The notes: generated by a model from the sequence alone, not told the origin. DNA of 64,000 nucleotides from Aureimonas flava (GCF_003583935.1 NZ_QYRN01000006.1:1-64000); one strand, 5' to 3'. Counted from the stretch's first letter, positions 1 through 9,041 are shown. Program-made: numbers and translations.

Positions 1-109
1 ACCCCTTCCGGCCCGTCCCCTTGTCCACCACACGGCGCTCCAGAAACTGCGTCCGCGGCGACGAGTAGTGAACCTTCGCAACCTCCCCCAAAGGCCACGT
101 CCCAACCAT
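1..109 (-). CDS. Possible truncated CDS running off the left edge
   Basis: An open frame starts at an ATG at 109 and reads leftwards off the window without a stop, giving about 36 residues rich in Arg and Lys. No good ribosome binding site precedes it and I do not recognise the product. Its position, just beyond the 3' end of a tRNA gene and pointing away from it, is where phage or island integrase genes often sit, so a truncated integrase is one possibility. This rests on position only; the frame could be spurious. Confidence 0.2.
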   Translation of the reverse strand, partial: MVGTWPLGEVAKVHYSSPRTQFLERRVVDKGTGRKG

Positions 110-198
110 CGCCAGAACCGTCGCGCGGGGCTTGCCGGATGCGACGTGAAAAGAAGGAAGCGGCGTGTCGTCGAGGGACGGGAGCGGCGTCGAGGCCG

Positions 199-285
199 TG
201 GTGCGGGCGGTCGGACTCGAACCGACATATCCGTGAGGACGGCGGATTTTGAGTCCGCTGCGTCTACCAATTCCGCCACGCCCGC
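199..285 (-). tRNA. tRNA-Leu (anticodon CAA)
   Basis: On the minus strand the 5' acceptor arm GCGGGCG (285-279) pairs with CGCCCGC near the 3' end, followed by a discriminator A and an encoded CCA at 201-199. The anticodon stem GCGGA/TCCGC encloses the loop CTCAAAA, giving anticodon CAA, which reads UUG. The T-arm carries GGTTCGAGTCC. The length of 87 nt including CCA and the long variable arm fit a class II leucine tRNA. Leucine tRNA 3' ends are common integration sites. Confidence 0.97.
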
Positions 286-396
286 GACGGAGGACGCCCC
301 GGAGGCGCCGCGATCCTCTTGCCATGAAAGCGTGAAAGCGTCCATAGCGCGATCCGGGCGCCCGCCGGCCGGGCAACGATCGAAGGCGAGACCACG

Positions 397-927
397 ATGG
401 CGCGACTTGTCACCTTTCGGGAGCGGACCGGCTTTCGGCAGACTCTTGCGGCGGGCCTGCTCGCGGTGGGGATGGCCACGACGGTCGGGGGGGCGCTCCT
501 GTTCCAGCACGTGGGTGGCTACATGCCCTGCGCGCTCTGCCTGGAGCAGCGCACGCCCTACTATATCGGCATACCGATCGCCCTCGTCGCGCTGGCCGTC
601 TCGTGGTTGAAGGCCCCGGCCGTCGCGACACGTGCCCTGCTTCTCGCCGTCGGGCTCCTGATGCTGTGGGCGGCCGGGCTCGGCGTCTTCCATGCCGGGG
701 TCGAATGGGGCTTCTGGCCGGGACCGGCCGACTGCGCGGCGGGCGGTGCGATCGACCTGTCAGGCGATCTCCTGTCGTCGATGGACGCCGTGCGGCCTCC
801 TTCCTGCTCCGAAGCCGCGCTGCGCATTCTCGGCCTGTCGCTGGCCGGCTGGAACACGCTGATCGCCCTTGCGCTGGCCGCGCTTGCCCTACGCAGCGCG
901 CTGGCGCGGGCGGACCGCTTCGCCTGA
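397..927 (+). CDS. dsbB: Disulfide bond formation protein DsbB family
   Basis: Inner-membrane quinone-linked oxidoreductase that would re-oxidise a periplasmic DsbA-type thiol oxidase. The 176-residue protein has four hydrophobic segments. The first periplasmic cysteine pair is the CALC motif (Cys45, Cys48), just after the first transmembrane helix and followed by the typical LEQR. The second pair is Cys113 and Cys137 in the loop between helices 3 and 4. Length and cysteine spacing fit the family. It stands alone, convergent with the HNH gene that follows. No dsbA lies nearby. Confidence 0.93.
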   Translation: MARLVTFRERTGFRQTLAAGLLAVGMATTVGGALLFQHVGGYMPCALCLEQRTPYYIGIPIALVALAVSWLKAPAVATRALLLAVGLLMLWAAGLGVFHAGVEWGFWPGPADCAAGGAIDLSGDLLSSMDAVRPPSCSEAALRILGLSLAGWNTLIALALAALALRSALARADRFA

Positions 928-963
928 ACCGACGCGGCCCGCCGACCGGATGCCGCGCGGGTC

Positions 964-1524
964 TTATTCGGGCTCGAGCTCGGTGTCCCAGTAGAGGTAG
1001 TCGAGCCAGCTCTCGTGCAGGAAGTTCGGCGGGAACTGTCGTCCGTTGTTGTGCAGGTCGTGCACCGTCGGCTGATAGGGCGCCTGATGCGGATGCATCC
1101 CGGCGTCGCGCGGCATCAGGCCGCCCTTCTTCAGGTTGCACGGCGAGCAGGCGGCGACGACGTTCTCCCACGTGGTCAGGCCGCCGCGCGATCGGGGGAT
1201 CACGTGATCGAAGGTGAGTTCGTGCGGCGAGCCGCAATACTGGCACTGGAAGCGATCGCGCAGGAACACGTTGAAGCGCGTGAAGGCCGGATGCCGCGCC
1301 GGCTTCACGTAGGACTTCAGGCACACGACCGAGGGCAGGCGCATGGAGAAGGTCGGGCTGTGCACCGCCCGGTCGTATTCGGCCAGGATGGTCACGCGGT
1401 CGAGGAACACCGCCTTGATCGCGTCCTGCCACGACCATAGGGACAGCGGATAGTAGCTGAGGGGCCGGTAATCGGCGTTCAGGACAAGCGCCGGAGACAA
1501 GGAAGACGGCACTGCGATCGTCAA
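964..1524 (-). CDS. HNH endonuclease
   Basis: The 186-residue protein carries an HNH nuclease domain in its central and C-terminal part: a zinc-binding CQYC pair, the catalytic stretch FDHVIPRSRGG, and a second pair in CSPCN. The protein is of the common alphaproteobacterial single-domain type; its biological role is not established from sequence. The start is TTG at 1524, chosen because AAGGAG lies about 7 nt upstream and the N-terminus (MTIAVPSS) matches the family start. An upstream alkA-type gene on the same strand is 164 bp away, so the two are probably separate units. Confidence 0.9.
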   Translation of the reverse strand: MTIAVPSSLSPALVLNADYRPLSYYPLSLWSWQDAIKAVFLDRVTILAEYDRAVHSPTFSMRLPSVVCLKSYVKPARHPAFTRFNVFLRDRFQCQYCGSPHELTFDHVIPRSRGGLTTWENVVAACSPCNLKKGGLMPRDAGMHPHQAPYQPTVHDLHNNGRQFPPNFLHESWLDYLYWDTELEPE

Positions 1525-1688
1525 GGAGCTTCTCCTTCACGCAAGGCAGCGGCTTCGCAAGAACGGGAGCCGGTTTTGCGAAACCGTATGCTCATGCACG
1601 TTTCATATGCGTCTCCACTATCGTGGCCTATCGTGTCGCCTTTGTGAAGCCGTTGGCACCGCTGGCAAAACGCCATGCACAGGTCCCG

Positions 1689-2360
1689 CTACCGCGCGCT
1701 CGGTCCGGGCAGGACGGGCGGCCCTGCGACGGGGGCGGCGTCGCGGCGCAGGAGCGCGGCGTAGTAGGCCCAGAACAGGCGTGCCGCGACGGAGCGCAGC
1801 GGCGACCACGCAGTGGCCGCCAGCGCCACCGCGCGTTCCGCGGGGCGCGGCCCGAGGCCCACTCCCCGGCCGACCGCTATCCGCAGGGCAAGGTCGCCGG
1901 CGGGGAAGATGTCGGGATGACCGACCCCGAACAGGAGATGGCATTCCGCCGTCCAGCGGCCGATGCCCGGGATCGCGACCAGCGCGCGGATCGCTTCCTC
2001 GGGTGGAGCCTCGGCGACGCGGCGAAGATCGAGCTCGCCCCGGCCGATCGCCGCCGCGAGCGCGCGCACGGTGCGGGCCTTGGCGCCCGACAGGCCCGCC
2101 TGCCGGAGCGTCTCGTCGGATGCGGCGCGCAGCGCGCCGGCATCGGAAAGGTCCACGAGGGCCGCGAGGCGGCCGAGGATCGCCGCGGCACTGGCGCGCG
2201 ACACCTGCTGCGCGACCACGGTGGCGACGAGCCCCGGCAGATCCGCCGAGCCCGGGCGCAGCGGCGTCGGCCCGGCCACCGCCGCCACCGGCGCGAGGCG
2301 CGGATCCAGCGCGACGAGCCGGGCCAAGCCGCGATCGACATCCTCCTGGCTGCGAATCAT
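1689..2360 (-). CDS. alkA: DNA-3-methyladenine glycosylase (AlkA/HhH-GPD family)
   Basis: Base-excision repair glycosylase of 223 residues that would remove alkylated purines. The helix-hairpin-helix followed by the Gly/Pro-rich loop is visible as IPGIGRWTAECHLL at about residues 130-143, and the catalytic aspartate sits in PAGDLAL shortly after. There is no N-terminal Ada-type methyltransferase or extra domain. The start ATG at 2360 has a strong AGGAGG upstream on the minus strand. The gene diverges from gluQ with only 44 bp between the starts, so both promoters must lie in that short gap or overlap the coding regions. Confidence 0.88.
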   Translation of the reverse strand: MIRSQEDVDRGLARLVALDPRLAPVAAVAGPTPLRPGSADLPGLVATVVAQQVSRASAAAILGRLAALVDLSDAGALRAASDETLRQAGLSGAKARTVRALAAAIGRGELDLRRVAEAPPEEAIRALVAIPGIGRWTAECHLLFGVGHPDIFPAGDLALRIAVGRGVGLGPRPAERAVALAATAWSPLRSVAARLFWAYYAALLRRDAAPVAGPPVLPGPSAR

Positions 2361-2404
2361 GCGCGCCTCCTAGGCGCCGCGCGGGGCGCGTGAGATAGGA
2401 GGGA

Positions 2405-3304
2405 ATGGCCGCCGATCCGACCGTCTTCCGCTTCGCGCCCAGCCCCAACGGGCTGCTGCATCTCGGCCACGCCTACTCGGCGCTTCTCAATGCGGACCTC
2501 GCGCGCCAGAGGGGCGGGCGCCTCCTTCTGCGGCTGGAGGACATCGACACGGCGCGCTGCACCCCGGCGCTGGAGGCGATGCTCCGGGAGGACCTCGCCT
2601 GGCTCGGCTTCGCCCACGAGACGCCCGTGCGGCGACAATCGGCGCATTTCGCCGACTACCGCGCGGCGCTGGAGGCGCTCGCCGGGGAGGGGCTGGCCTA
2701 TCCGGCCTTCATGACGCGGGGCGAGATTCGGCGCCACGCCGCCGCCTTCGAGGAGGCGGAGGGCGCACCCTGGCCGGTGGATCCGGACGGCGCGCCGATC
2801 TATCCCGCCCTCGACCGCCTGCTGCCCGAAGGGGAGCGTCGTCGCCGGATGGCGGCGGGCGAGCCCTTCGCCTGGCGGCTCGACATGCGGCGGGCGCGGG
2901 AGCGGCTCGTGGCGCCGCTCCTGTTCGCCGAAACGGGCGGCGGCGAGGCGGTGGACGTGCCGGCCGAGCCGGAGCTTTGGGGCGACGTGGTGCTGGCGCG
3001 ACGCGATACACCGACGAGCTACCATCTTTCGGTGGTGGTGGACGATGCGATCCAGGGCGTCACCCATGTGGTTCGGGGGCTCGACCTCCTGCCGTCCACA
3101 TCCGTCCACCGGCTGCTCCAGGCGCTTCTCGGCCTTCCCGTTCCCGTCTACCACCATCACGACCTGATCCTCGGCTCCGACGGGCAGAAGCTCTCCAAGA
3201 GCCGGGGAGACGTGTCGCTGCGCGCGCTGCGCGAGGCGGGGCTGGGGCCCGAGGACATCCGGCGCATGGTGGGCCTCAGTGGAAAAGGGCGAGCCATGCC
3301 GTGA
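2405..3304 (+). CDS. gluQ: Glutamyl-Q tRNA(Asp) synthetase
   Basis: Attaches glutamate to queuosine in the tRNA(Asp) anticodon loop. It is a 299-residue protein made of the catalytic half of a class I glutamyl-tRNA synthetase without the anticodon-binding domain, which is diagnostic of GluQ-RS. The HIGH-type motif is HLGH near residue 18 (after RFAPSPNGLL) and the KMSKS-type motif is KLSKS at about residue 262. The cysteines of the zinc site found in the E. coli enzyme are not evident. A GGAGGG sequence lies immediately before the ATG. The 3' end overlaps the convergent transporter gene by 29 bp. Confidence 0.93.
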   Translation: MAADPTVFRFAPSPNGLLHLGHAYSALLNADLARQRGGRLLLRLEDIDTARCTPALEAMLREDLAWLGFAHETPVRRQSAHFADYRAALEALAGEGLAYPAFMTRGEIRRHAAAFEEAEGAPWPVDPDGAPIYPALDRLLPEGERRRRMAAGEPFAWRLDMRRARERLVAPLLFAETGGGEAVDVPAEPELWGDVVLARRDTPTSYHLSVVVDDAIQGVTHVVRGLDLLPSTSVHRLLQALLGLPVPVYHHHDLILGSDGQKLSKSRGDVSLRALREAGLGPEDIRRMVGLSGKGRAMP

Positions 3305-4229
3305 GCGTCAGCGCGGCCAGGAGCGTCGACAGGACGATGACGCTGGCGGCCAGCCGCTCGCCGGTGCGGAAATGGGTCGCGAACAGGAAGGCGTTGACGC
3401 CGACCGGGCAGGCGGCGGCCGCCACGGCGACGCTCAGCCAGAGTGGCGGCAGGATCGCCGCGCCCACCACGAACACGACCAGCGGTTGGACCAGGAGGGC
3501 CAGGGCGGTGAGCGCCAAGGGCGCCAGCCGGTCGCCGCCGATCGGGAAGCGGACCATGGACATGCCGAGCGCGAACAGGGCCGTCGGTCCCGCCGTTCCG
3601 GCGACGAGGCGCAGGACCTCGCCGTGCGGCCCTTCCAGCGGCAGCCCGGTCCAGCGCCACAGGGCACCGGACGCGAGGCCCACCACCAGCGCGTTGCGCG
3701 ACAGGTTGCGCACGACCTGGCCGACCACCCGCCGGGGGGAGAAGCTCGCGCTTTCGCCCTTGTCGCGGGCGTCGCCGAGGGCGGCGCGTTCCAGGAGCAG
3801 CGTCGAGACCAGCATCATGGTGGGAAGGTGGATCGCCAGCAGGAGCGCCAGCGCGTCCAGCCCCTCGCGCCCGAAGGCGCGCTCGATCATCGGGACGCCG
3901 ACGAAGATGAGATTGGAGAAGCTGGCCGAAACGCCCGCGATCACCGCGCCGCGGCGGTCGGTGCCGCCGAAGCGCCGGCCGATCCACATGCCGGCGGCGT
4001 AGACGGGCGCGACGCCCGCGAAATACGCGACCCACAGGAACAGCGGATTGGCCTCGCCGAAATGCGCGGTCGCCACGGTGCGGAACATCAGCACCGGGAC
4101 CGCCACCTTGAACACGAAACCCGACAGGGCGTCGCCGGTTGAGGCCGGGAGGTAGCCGGACTTGGCCGACAGGGTTCCCAGCGCGATCAGGAGGAAGATC
4201 GGGGCGACGACGGAGAGAACGAGCGTCAT
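3276..4229 (-). CDS. AEC family transporter (auxin efflux carrier fold)
   Basis: Inner-membrane transporter of 317 residues with about ten hydrophobic helices in two halves, typical of the AEC family. It opens with MTLVLSVVAPIFLLIALG, contains the conserved SNLIFVGVPM stretch near helix 4, and has the second-half pattern AACPVGVNAFLFA. Substrate is not predictable; relatives carry organic acids, malonate or auxin-like compounds. The start at 4229 was chosen because family N-termini begin directly with the first helix. The stop lies inside the 3' end of gluQ, so the two genes overlap tail to tail by 29 bp. It diverges from the EamA gene. Confidence 0.88.
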   Translation of the reverse strand: MTLVLSVVAPIFLLIALGTLSAKSGYLPASTGDALSGFVFKVAVPVLMFRTVATAHFGEANPLFLWVAYFAGVAPVYAAGMWIGRRFGGTDRRGAVIAGVSASFSNLIFVGVPMIERAFGREGLDALALLLAIHLPTMMLVSTLLLERAALGDARDKGESASFSPRRVVGQVVRNLSRNALVVGLASGALWRWTGLPLEGPHGEVLRLVAGTAGPTALFALGMSMVRFPIGGDRLAPLALTALALLVQPLVVFVVGAAILPPLWLSVAVAAAACPVGVNAFLFATHFRTGERLAASVIVLSTLLAALTLTAWLALFH

Positions 4230-4388
4230 GGCATCTCGGAAGGTCGATACATGCCCCCGCTTACCCCGCGCGGGGAACCGAGGCGAGGGACGATCCGGCC
4301 GATGCGGGGGTTGACGGGCGACGCGCGACTGGTATCGCGAACGCACGCCGGGGCTCCGACCCTTCCGCCTGCGGCATTCGAAAGGACC

Positions 4389-5291
4389 GTGGCCTTGCGC
4401 CGGCTCTTGCCCTTCTTTCCGGCCATCTTCGTGTTTCTCTGGTCCACCGGCTTCGTCGGGGCACGCTACGCGATGCCGCATGCCGAGCCCTTCACGTTCC
4501 TGTCGATGCGCTACGCGCTGGCGCTGCTGATCCTCCTTCCGGCGGCCGCGCTGGCGCTGCGCGGCGCGGCGGGCGTGTCCGCTCCCCGCCTGGCGCACGC
4601 CGCCTTCGCTGGAAGCCTGATTCACGGACTCTATCTCGGCGGCGTGTTCTTCGCCGTGCGCCACGGCCTGCCGGCCGGCGTCGCGGCGCTGGTGGCGGGC
4701 CTCCAGCCGCTCCTCACCGCCGTCATGGCGGCGTCGCTCCTCGGCGAGCGGGTCACCGCGCGGCACTGGGCCGGGTTGGCGGTGGGGCTGTTCGGCGTCG
4801 CCCTGGTGGTGGCGCCGAAGCTCGGCCAGGCGAGCGGCTTCGGCCTCGGCCAGCTCGCGCCGGCGCTTTTCGCGGTGGCGGGCATCTCGCTCGGCACGGT
4901 CTGGCAGAAGCGGTTCGTCGGCTCGCTCGACCTTCGCGTCGGCACGGCGGCGCAGTACGTGGGGGCGCTGCTGCCGACCCTCGTGGCGGCCCATGCCTTC
5001 GAGACGATGCGGGTGGACTGGACGGGCGAGCTCGTGTTCGCGCTTCTCTGGCTCACCCTGGCGTTGTCGATCGGGGCGATCTTCCTGCTGCTCTATCTCA
5101 TCCGCGAGGGCGCAGTGTCGCGCGTCGCCTCGCTCATGTATCTCGTGCCGGCGGTGACGGCGCTGCAGACGTTCGTCCTGTTCGACGAGGCGCTGACGCC
5201 GGTGCAACTCCTCGGCATGGCGCTGGCGGCAGGAGGCGTCGCGGCGGCCACGGGCGCGCTTCGCTTCGGGGGGCGCCGGCGCGAGGCATGA
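4389..5291 (+). CDS. EamA-family (DMT) transporter
   Basis: Drug/metabolite transporter of 300 residues with ten transmembrane helices arranged as two EamA repeats. The first helix reads FFPAIFVFLWSTGFVGARYA and the second repeat starts near the middle with an IGAIFLLLYLIREG segment. The substrate cannot be deduced. The frame stays open further upstream, but I chose the GTG at 4389 because AAAGGA sits 5 nt before it and hydrophobic sequence starts right after. It is divergent from the AEC transporter with 159 bp between starts. Confidence 0.88.
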   Translation: MALRRLLPFFPAIFVFLWSTGFVGARYAMPHAEPFTFLSMRYALALLILLPAAALALRGAAGVSAPRLAHAAFAGSLIHGLYLGGVFFAVRHGLPAGVAALVAGLQPLLTAVMAASLLGERVTARHWAGLAVGLFGVALVVAPKLGQASGFGLGQLAPALFAVAGISLGTVWQKRFVGSLDLRVGTAAQYVGALLPTLVAAHAFETMRVDWTGELVFALLWLTLALSIGAIFLLLYLIREGAVSRVASLMYLVPAVTALQTFVLFDEALTPVQLLGMALAAGGVAAATGALRFGGRRREA

Positions 5292-5363
5292 GGTCGCGGC
5301 GCTCGCGTTCGGGGCCGGCCGGGCCTATATCACCCGAGGCGGCGCACGCCGGAAAGAAGTCAG

Positions 5364-5552
5364 ATGTCGACGATCTTCACCATTCTCGCCGTGATCTTCA
5401 TGATCGCGGTCGCCGTGGTCCTCGTGATGGGCCTTGCCAACATGATGCGCGGCGGCCCCGGCAACACATCGCAGAAGCTGATGCGCGCGCGCGTCATGCT
5501 GCAGGCGATCGCGGTCGCCGTGATCGTGGGCGCGCTCTACTTCGCGCGCTGA
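5364..5552 (+). CDS. Twin transmembrane protein (HIG1-like)
   Basis: A 62-residue protein with two hydrophobic helices (about residues 3-24 and 43-60) joined by a short basic loop containing NMMRGGPGNTSQKLMRAR. Small HIG1-like twin-membrane proteins of this kind are common in Rhizobiales immediately before an ATP:cob(I)alamin adenosyltransferase, as here, 75 bp apart. HIG1 relatives assist cytochrome oxidase assembly; whether that applies here is unknown. A GGAAAGAAG sequence provides the ribosome binding site. Confidence 0.85.
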   Translation: MSTIFTILAVIFMIAVAVVLVMGLANMMRGGPGNTSQKLMRARVMLQAIAVAVIVGALYFAR

Positions 5553-5627
5553 ACCCGCGCACGGCCGGTTTCCCCTCCGGCGCCGCGTCCTAGATGGGTT
5601 CGGCACCGGGGACACGGAAGGCTTGCG

Positions 5628-6200
5628 ATGGTTCGGCTCACCAGGATCTACACGCGCACGGGTGACAAGGGCACCACGGCGCTCGGCAACGGCGAGCGGC
5701 GCGTGAAGAGCGATCTGCGCATCGAGGCCTACGGCACCGTGGACGAGACCAACTCGCTGATCGGCGTGGCGCGCCTTCACGCCTCGGCCGATCTCGACGC
5801 CGCCCTGTCGCGCATCCAGAACGACCTGTTCGATCTCGGCGCCGACCTGGCGACGCCCGAGGGCGACGAGCCGCCGCCCTACGAGCGGCTGGCGATCGCG
5901 GAGGCGCAGGTGGAGTGGCTGGAGCGCGAGATCGACCGGCTCAACGCAGACCTCGAGCCGCTGAACTCCTTCGTGCTGCCCGCCGGCACGCCCGCCTCGA
6001 GCCATCTCCACGTCGCGCGCGCCACCGCGCGCCGCGCCGAACGCCTGATGGTGGACCTTTCCCGGCGCGAGGGCGAGCGCGTGTCGGATCCCGCGCTCCG
6101 CTACGTGAACCGGCTTTCCGACTACCTGTTCGTCGCCGCGCGCCACGCCAACGACTCGGGACGCGGCGACGTGCTCTGGGTGCCCGGCGCGAACCGATAG
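5628..6200 (+). CDS. PduO-type ATP:cob(I)alamin adenosyltransferase
   Basis: Makes adenosylcobalamin from cob(I)alamin and ATP. The 190-residue protein has the PduO-type N-terminal ATP-binding motif TRTGDKGTTALGNGERR (about residues 9-25), followed by KSDLRIEAYGTVDETNS, and the C-terminal helix RYVNRLSDYLFVAARHAN with the catalytic Arg/Asp region. It is distinct from the P-loop CobA/CobO family. GGAAGG precedes the ATG. It follows the twin-TM protein and is separated from etfB by a 168-bp regulatory gap. Confidence 0.93.
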   Translation: MVRLTRIYTRTGDKGTTALGNGERRVKSDLRIEAYGTVDETNSLIGVARLHASADLDAALSRIQNDLFDLGADLATPEGDEPPPYERLAIAEAQVEWLEREIDRLNADLEPLNSFVLPAGTPASSHLHVARATARRAERLMVDLSRREGERVSDPALRYVNRLSDYLFVAARHANDSGRGDVLWVPGANR

Positions 6201-6212
6201 ACGCTGAAAACT

Positions 6213-6228
6213 TTGACGTAAACGTCAA
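6213..6228. promoter_or_regulatory. Perfect palindrome TTGACGT-AA-ACGTCAA, likely operator for etfBA
   Basis: Two perfect 7-bp arms separated by AA lie 141 bp before the etfB start. The shape and ACGT cores resemble operators of MerR-family regulators such as LiuR, which control branched-chain amino acid and acyl-CoA breakdown genes including etf genes in proteobacteria. The palindrome is seen; the regulator assignment is inference. Confidence 0.6.
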
Positions 6229-6279
6229 TGACGTGTAGCGTCCGTCGCGAAACGGTCGGAATGCGTCGCACCCGTTTGC

Positions 6280-6308
6280 TTGAACCCTCTCCGGCCCCTC
6301 CGTATGAA
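6280..6308 (+). promoter_or_regulatory. Candidate sigma-70-type promoter for etfBA
   Basis: TTGAAC at 6280-6285 and TATGAA at 6303-6308 are separated by 17 bp, leaving about 55-60 nt of leader to the etfB start. It is a reasonable match to the vegetative consensus in an otherwise GC-rich region. It lies about 50 bp downstream of the palindrome, so if the palindrome works as a MerR-type site a second start closer to it may exist. Confidence 0.4.
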
Positions 6309-6368
6309 AGGGGCGGTTGAAAAGTCCGGCCCGCGGCGCGACCCGTGGGCAAGCCAGGGAAGGCCCCG

Positions 6369-7115
6369 ATGAAGATTCTCGTCTGTGTGAAGCGTGTCGT
6401 CGACTACAACGTTAAGGTCCGCGTGAAGGCGGACGGGACGGGCGTCGAGCTCGCCAACGTGAAGATGTCGATGAACCCGTTCGACGAGATCGCGGTGGAG
6501 GAAGCCCTGCGCCTGAAGGAGCGGGGCGCGGCGACCGAGGTCGTGGCGGTCTCGGTCGGCGTGGCGCAGGCGCAGGAGACGATCCGGACCGCGCTCGCCA
6601 TGGGTGCCGACCGGGGCATCCTCGTGAAGGCCGAGGGGCGGCTGGAGCCGCTCGCCGTGGCCAAGCTCCTGAAGGGCGTGGTCGAGGCCGAGAAGCCCGA
6701 CCTCGTGATCCTCGGCAAGCAGGCGATCGACGACGACTGCAACCAGACCGGCCAGATGCTGGCGGGGCTGCTCGGCTGGGCGCAGGGCACCTTCGCCTCC
6801 AAGGTCGAGGTGGCGGACGGCGGCCTGTCGGTCACGCGCGAGGTGGACGGTGGGCTCCAGACGGTCGGCCTCGCGTTGCCGGCGATCGTCACCACCGACC
6901 TTCGCCTCAACGAGCCGCGCTATGCGTCGCTGCCCAACATCATGAAGGCGAAGAAGAAGCCGCTGGAGGAGCGGGACGCGTCGGAGTTCGGGGTGGACCT
7001 CGCGCCGCGCCTCGAGGTGGTGAAGGTCGCCGAGCCCAAGGGCCGTCAGGCGGGCGTCAAGGTCGGCTCGGTGGACGAGCTGGTCTCCGCGCTCAAGGGC
7101 GCTGGCCTGGTCTGA
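6369..7115 (+). CDS. etfB: Electron transfer flavoprotein beta subunit
   Basis: Beta subunit (248 residues) of the soluble ETF heterodimer that accepts electrons from acyl-CoA dehydrogenases and passes them to ETF-ubiquinone oxidoreductase. It opens with [19 protein letters not shown] and contains the AMP/adenine-binding region [19 protein letters not shown] and the signature [35 protein letters not shown] region (about residues 155-190). The frame extends eight codons upstream, but the ATG at 6369 matches all family members and has GGGAAGG in position. It is followed 82 bp later by etfA. Confidence 0.96.
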   Translation: MKILVCVKRVVDYNVKVRVKADGTGVELANVKMSMNPFDEIAVEEALRLKERGAATEVVAVSVGVAQAQETIRTALAMGADRGILVKAEGRLEPLAVAKLLKGVVEAEKPDLVILGKQAIDDDCNQTGQMLAGLLGWAQGTFASKVEVADGGLSVTREVDGGLQTVGLALPAIVTTDLRLNEPRYASLPNIMKAKKKPLEERDASEFGVDLAPRLEVVKVAEPKGRQAGVKVGSVDELVSALKGAGLV

Positions 7116-7197
7116 GCCGCGCGCGTCCGCGCCACCCCCGTTCCGGCCGGCTCTCCGGCCACCGTCCCGTTCCTTTCCCATTCGCGAGATTCCGTCC

Positions 7198-8127
7198 ATG
7201 ACCACGCTACTGATCGCCGAGCACGACAACGCCCATCTGTCGGGCGAGACCGCCAAGGCGCTGACGGCCGCCGCCCAGCTCGGCGCGGAGGTCCATGTGC
7301 TGGTGGCCGGCCAGGGCTCGGGCGCGGTGGCCGAGGCCGCCGCCGGGCTCCAGGGGGTCGCCAAGGTCCTGCACGCCGAGGACGCCGCCTACGGCCACCA
7401 TCTCGCCGAGCCGCTGGCCGCTTTGGTGGTCGGGCTGGCGCCCGGCTACGGCGCCGTGGTGGCGCCGGCCACGGCGGCGCTCAAGAACGCACTGCCGCGC
7501 GCGGCCGCGCTTCTCGACGTGATGCAGGTGTCGGACGTGACGGCGGTCCTGGCCGCCGATACGTTCGAGCGGCCCGTCTATGCCGGCAACGCGGTGGAGA
7601 CGGTGCGCTCCAACGACGCGATCAAGGTGCTGACCGTGCGCACGGCAGCCTTCGCGGCCGCCGAGGCGGGCGGCTCGGCGCCCGTGGAGAGCGTCGGCGC
7701 GGCGGCCGATCCCGGCGTGTCGCGGTTCGTCGGCGAGGAGGTCGCCCATTCGGAGCGGCCCGACCTGTCGGGCGCCAAGGTGGTGGTGTCGGGCGGCCGG
7801 GCGCTCGGCTCGCGCGAGAAGTTCGAGGAGGTCATGCTGCCGCTCGCCGACAAGCTCGGCGCGGCGGTGGGCGCCAGCCGCGCGGCGGTGGACGCGGGCT
7901 ACGCGCCGAACGACTGGCAGGTCGGCCAGACCGGCAAGGTCGTGGCGCCGGACCTCTACGTCGCCTGCGGCATCTCGGGCGCCATCCAGCACCTCGCCGG
8001 CATGAAGGACTCCAAGGTCATCGTCGCCATCAACAAGGACGAGGACGCCCCGATCTTCCAGGTCGCCGACTACGGCCTCGTCGGCGACGTGTTCCAGATC
8101 GTGCCCGATCTCACGAGCAAGCTCTGA
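7198..8127 (+). CDS. etfA: Electron transfer flavoprotein alpha subunit
   Basis: The FAD-carrying ETF subunit, 309 residues, partner of EtfB. The C-terminal half has the FAD-binding signature: [13 protein letters not shown], then the [12 protein letters not shown] segment, [18 protein letters not shown] and [20 protein letters not shown]. The N-terminal domain is the usual alanine-rich nucleotide-binding-like fold. The order etfB-etfA is standard. The 3' neighbour is hbdA 22 bp downstream, which points to a shared role in fatty-acid, polyhydroxybutyrate or branched-chain amino acid oxidation. Confidence 0.96.
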   Translation: MTTLLIAEHDNAHLSGETAKALTAAAQLGAEVHVLVAGQGSGAVAEAAAGLQGVAKVLHAEDAAYGHHLAEPLAALVVGLAPGYGAVVAPATAALKNALPRAAALLDVMQVSDVTAVLAADTFERPVYAGNAVETVRSNDAIKVLTVRTAAFAAAEAGGSAPVESVGAAADPGVSRFVGEEVAHSERPDLSGAKVVVSGGRALGSREKFEEVMLPLADKLGAAVGASRAAVDAGYAPNDWQVGQTGKVVAPDLYVACGISGAIQHLAGMKDSKVIVAINKDEDAPIFQVADYGLVGDVFQIVPDLTSKL

Positions 8128-8149
8128 CGGCGAAGGCGGGGAACCGATC

Positions 8150-9028
8150 ATGGCCGACATTCGCACGGTGGGCGTCGTGGGCGCCGGGCAGATGGGCGCT
8201 GGCATCGCCCATGTGAGCGCCCTGGCGGGCTACGACGTCGTGCTCTACGACGTCAGCCTGGAGCTCGCGACCCGCGGCGTCGAGAAGATCGCGGCCGGGC
8301 TCGAGCGCCAGGTCGCCGGCGGCAAGATCGAAGCGGGCGCGCGCGACGCGGCGCTGGCGCGCCTCAAGCCCGCCGACGGCGTCAACGATCTGGCGCCCGC
8401 CGACCTCGTGATCGAGGCGGCGACCGAGAAGGAGGAGATCAAGCGGCGCATCTTCGCCCAGGTCTGTCCGGTGCTGCGGCCCGACGCGATCCTCGCCTCC
8501 AACACCTCCTCCATCTCGATCACGCGGCTTGCCTCGGGCACCGACCGGCCCGAGCGGTTCCTCGGCATCCACTTCATGAACCCGGTGCCGGTCATGAAGC
8601 TCGTCGAGCTGGTGCGCGGCATCGCCACCGACGACGCCGTGTTCGAGATGTCCAAGCGCTTCGTCGGCAGCCTCGACAAGACCATGACGATCTCGGAGGA
8701 CTTTCCGGGCTTCATCGTCAACCGCGTGTTGATCCCGATGATCAACGAGGCGATCTACACGCTCCACGAGGGCGTCGGCTCGGTGGAATCGATCGACGCC
8801 TCCATGCGGCTCGGCGCCAACCACCCGATGGGCCCGTTCCAGCTCGCCGACTTCATCGGGCTCGACACCTGCCTGTCGATCATGCAGGTGCTGCACGACG
8901 GGCTGGCCGATTCCAAGTACCGCCCGTGCCCGCTCCTGGTGAAGTATGTCGAGGCCGGCTGGCTCGGCCGCAAGGCCAAGCGCGGCTTCTACGACTATCG
9001 CGGCGAGACCCCGGTGCCGACGCGCTGA
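8150..9028 (+). CDS. hbdA: 3-hydroxybutyryl-CoA dehydrogenase
   Basis: NAD(P)-dependent dehydrogenase interconverting 3-hydroxybutyryl-CoA and acetoacetyl-CoA. The 292 residues begin with the Rossmann motif [16 protein letters not shown] followed by an acidic YD at the end of beta-2. The catalytic histidine is in the [13 protein letters not shown] motif near residue 140. The C-terminal domain has the [13 protein letters not shown] substrate/dimer motif. It is a single-function enzyme without a fused crotonase. Co-location with etfBA is common in Rhizobiales. Confidence 0.94.
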   Translation: MADIRTVGVVGAGQMGAGIAHVSALAGYDVVLYDVSLELATRGVEKIAAGLERQVAGGKIEAGARDAALARLKPADGVNDLAPADLVIEAATEKEEIKRRIFAQVCPVLRPDAILASNTSSISITRLASGTDRPERFLGIHFMNPVPVMKLVELVRGIATDDAVFEMSKRFVGSLDKTMTISEDFPGFIVNRVLIPMINEAIYTLHEGVGSVESIDASMRLGANHPMGPFQLADFIGLDTCLSIMQVLHDGLADSKYRPCPLLVKYVEAGWLGRKAKRGFYDYRGETPVPTR

Positions 9029-9041
9029 AAGGGCCGAGACG

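Noticed and set aside
68-610. 180-codon plus-strand frame across the tRNA and start of dsbB
   Set aside because: It runs through the tRNA gene and over dsbB in another frame and has no recognisable domain.
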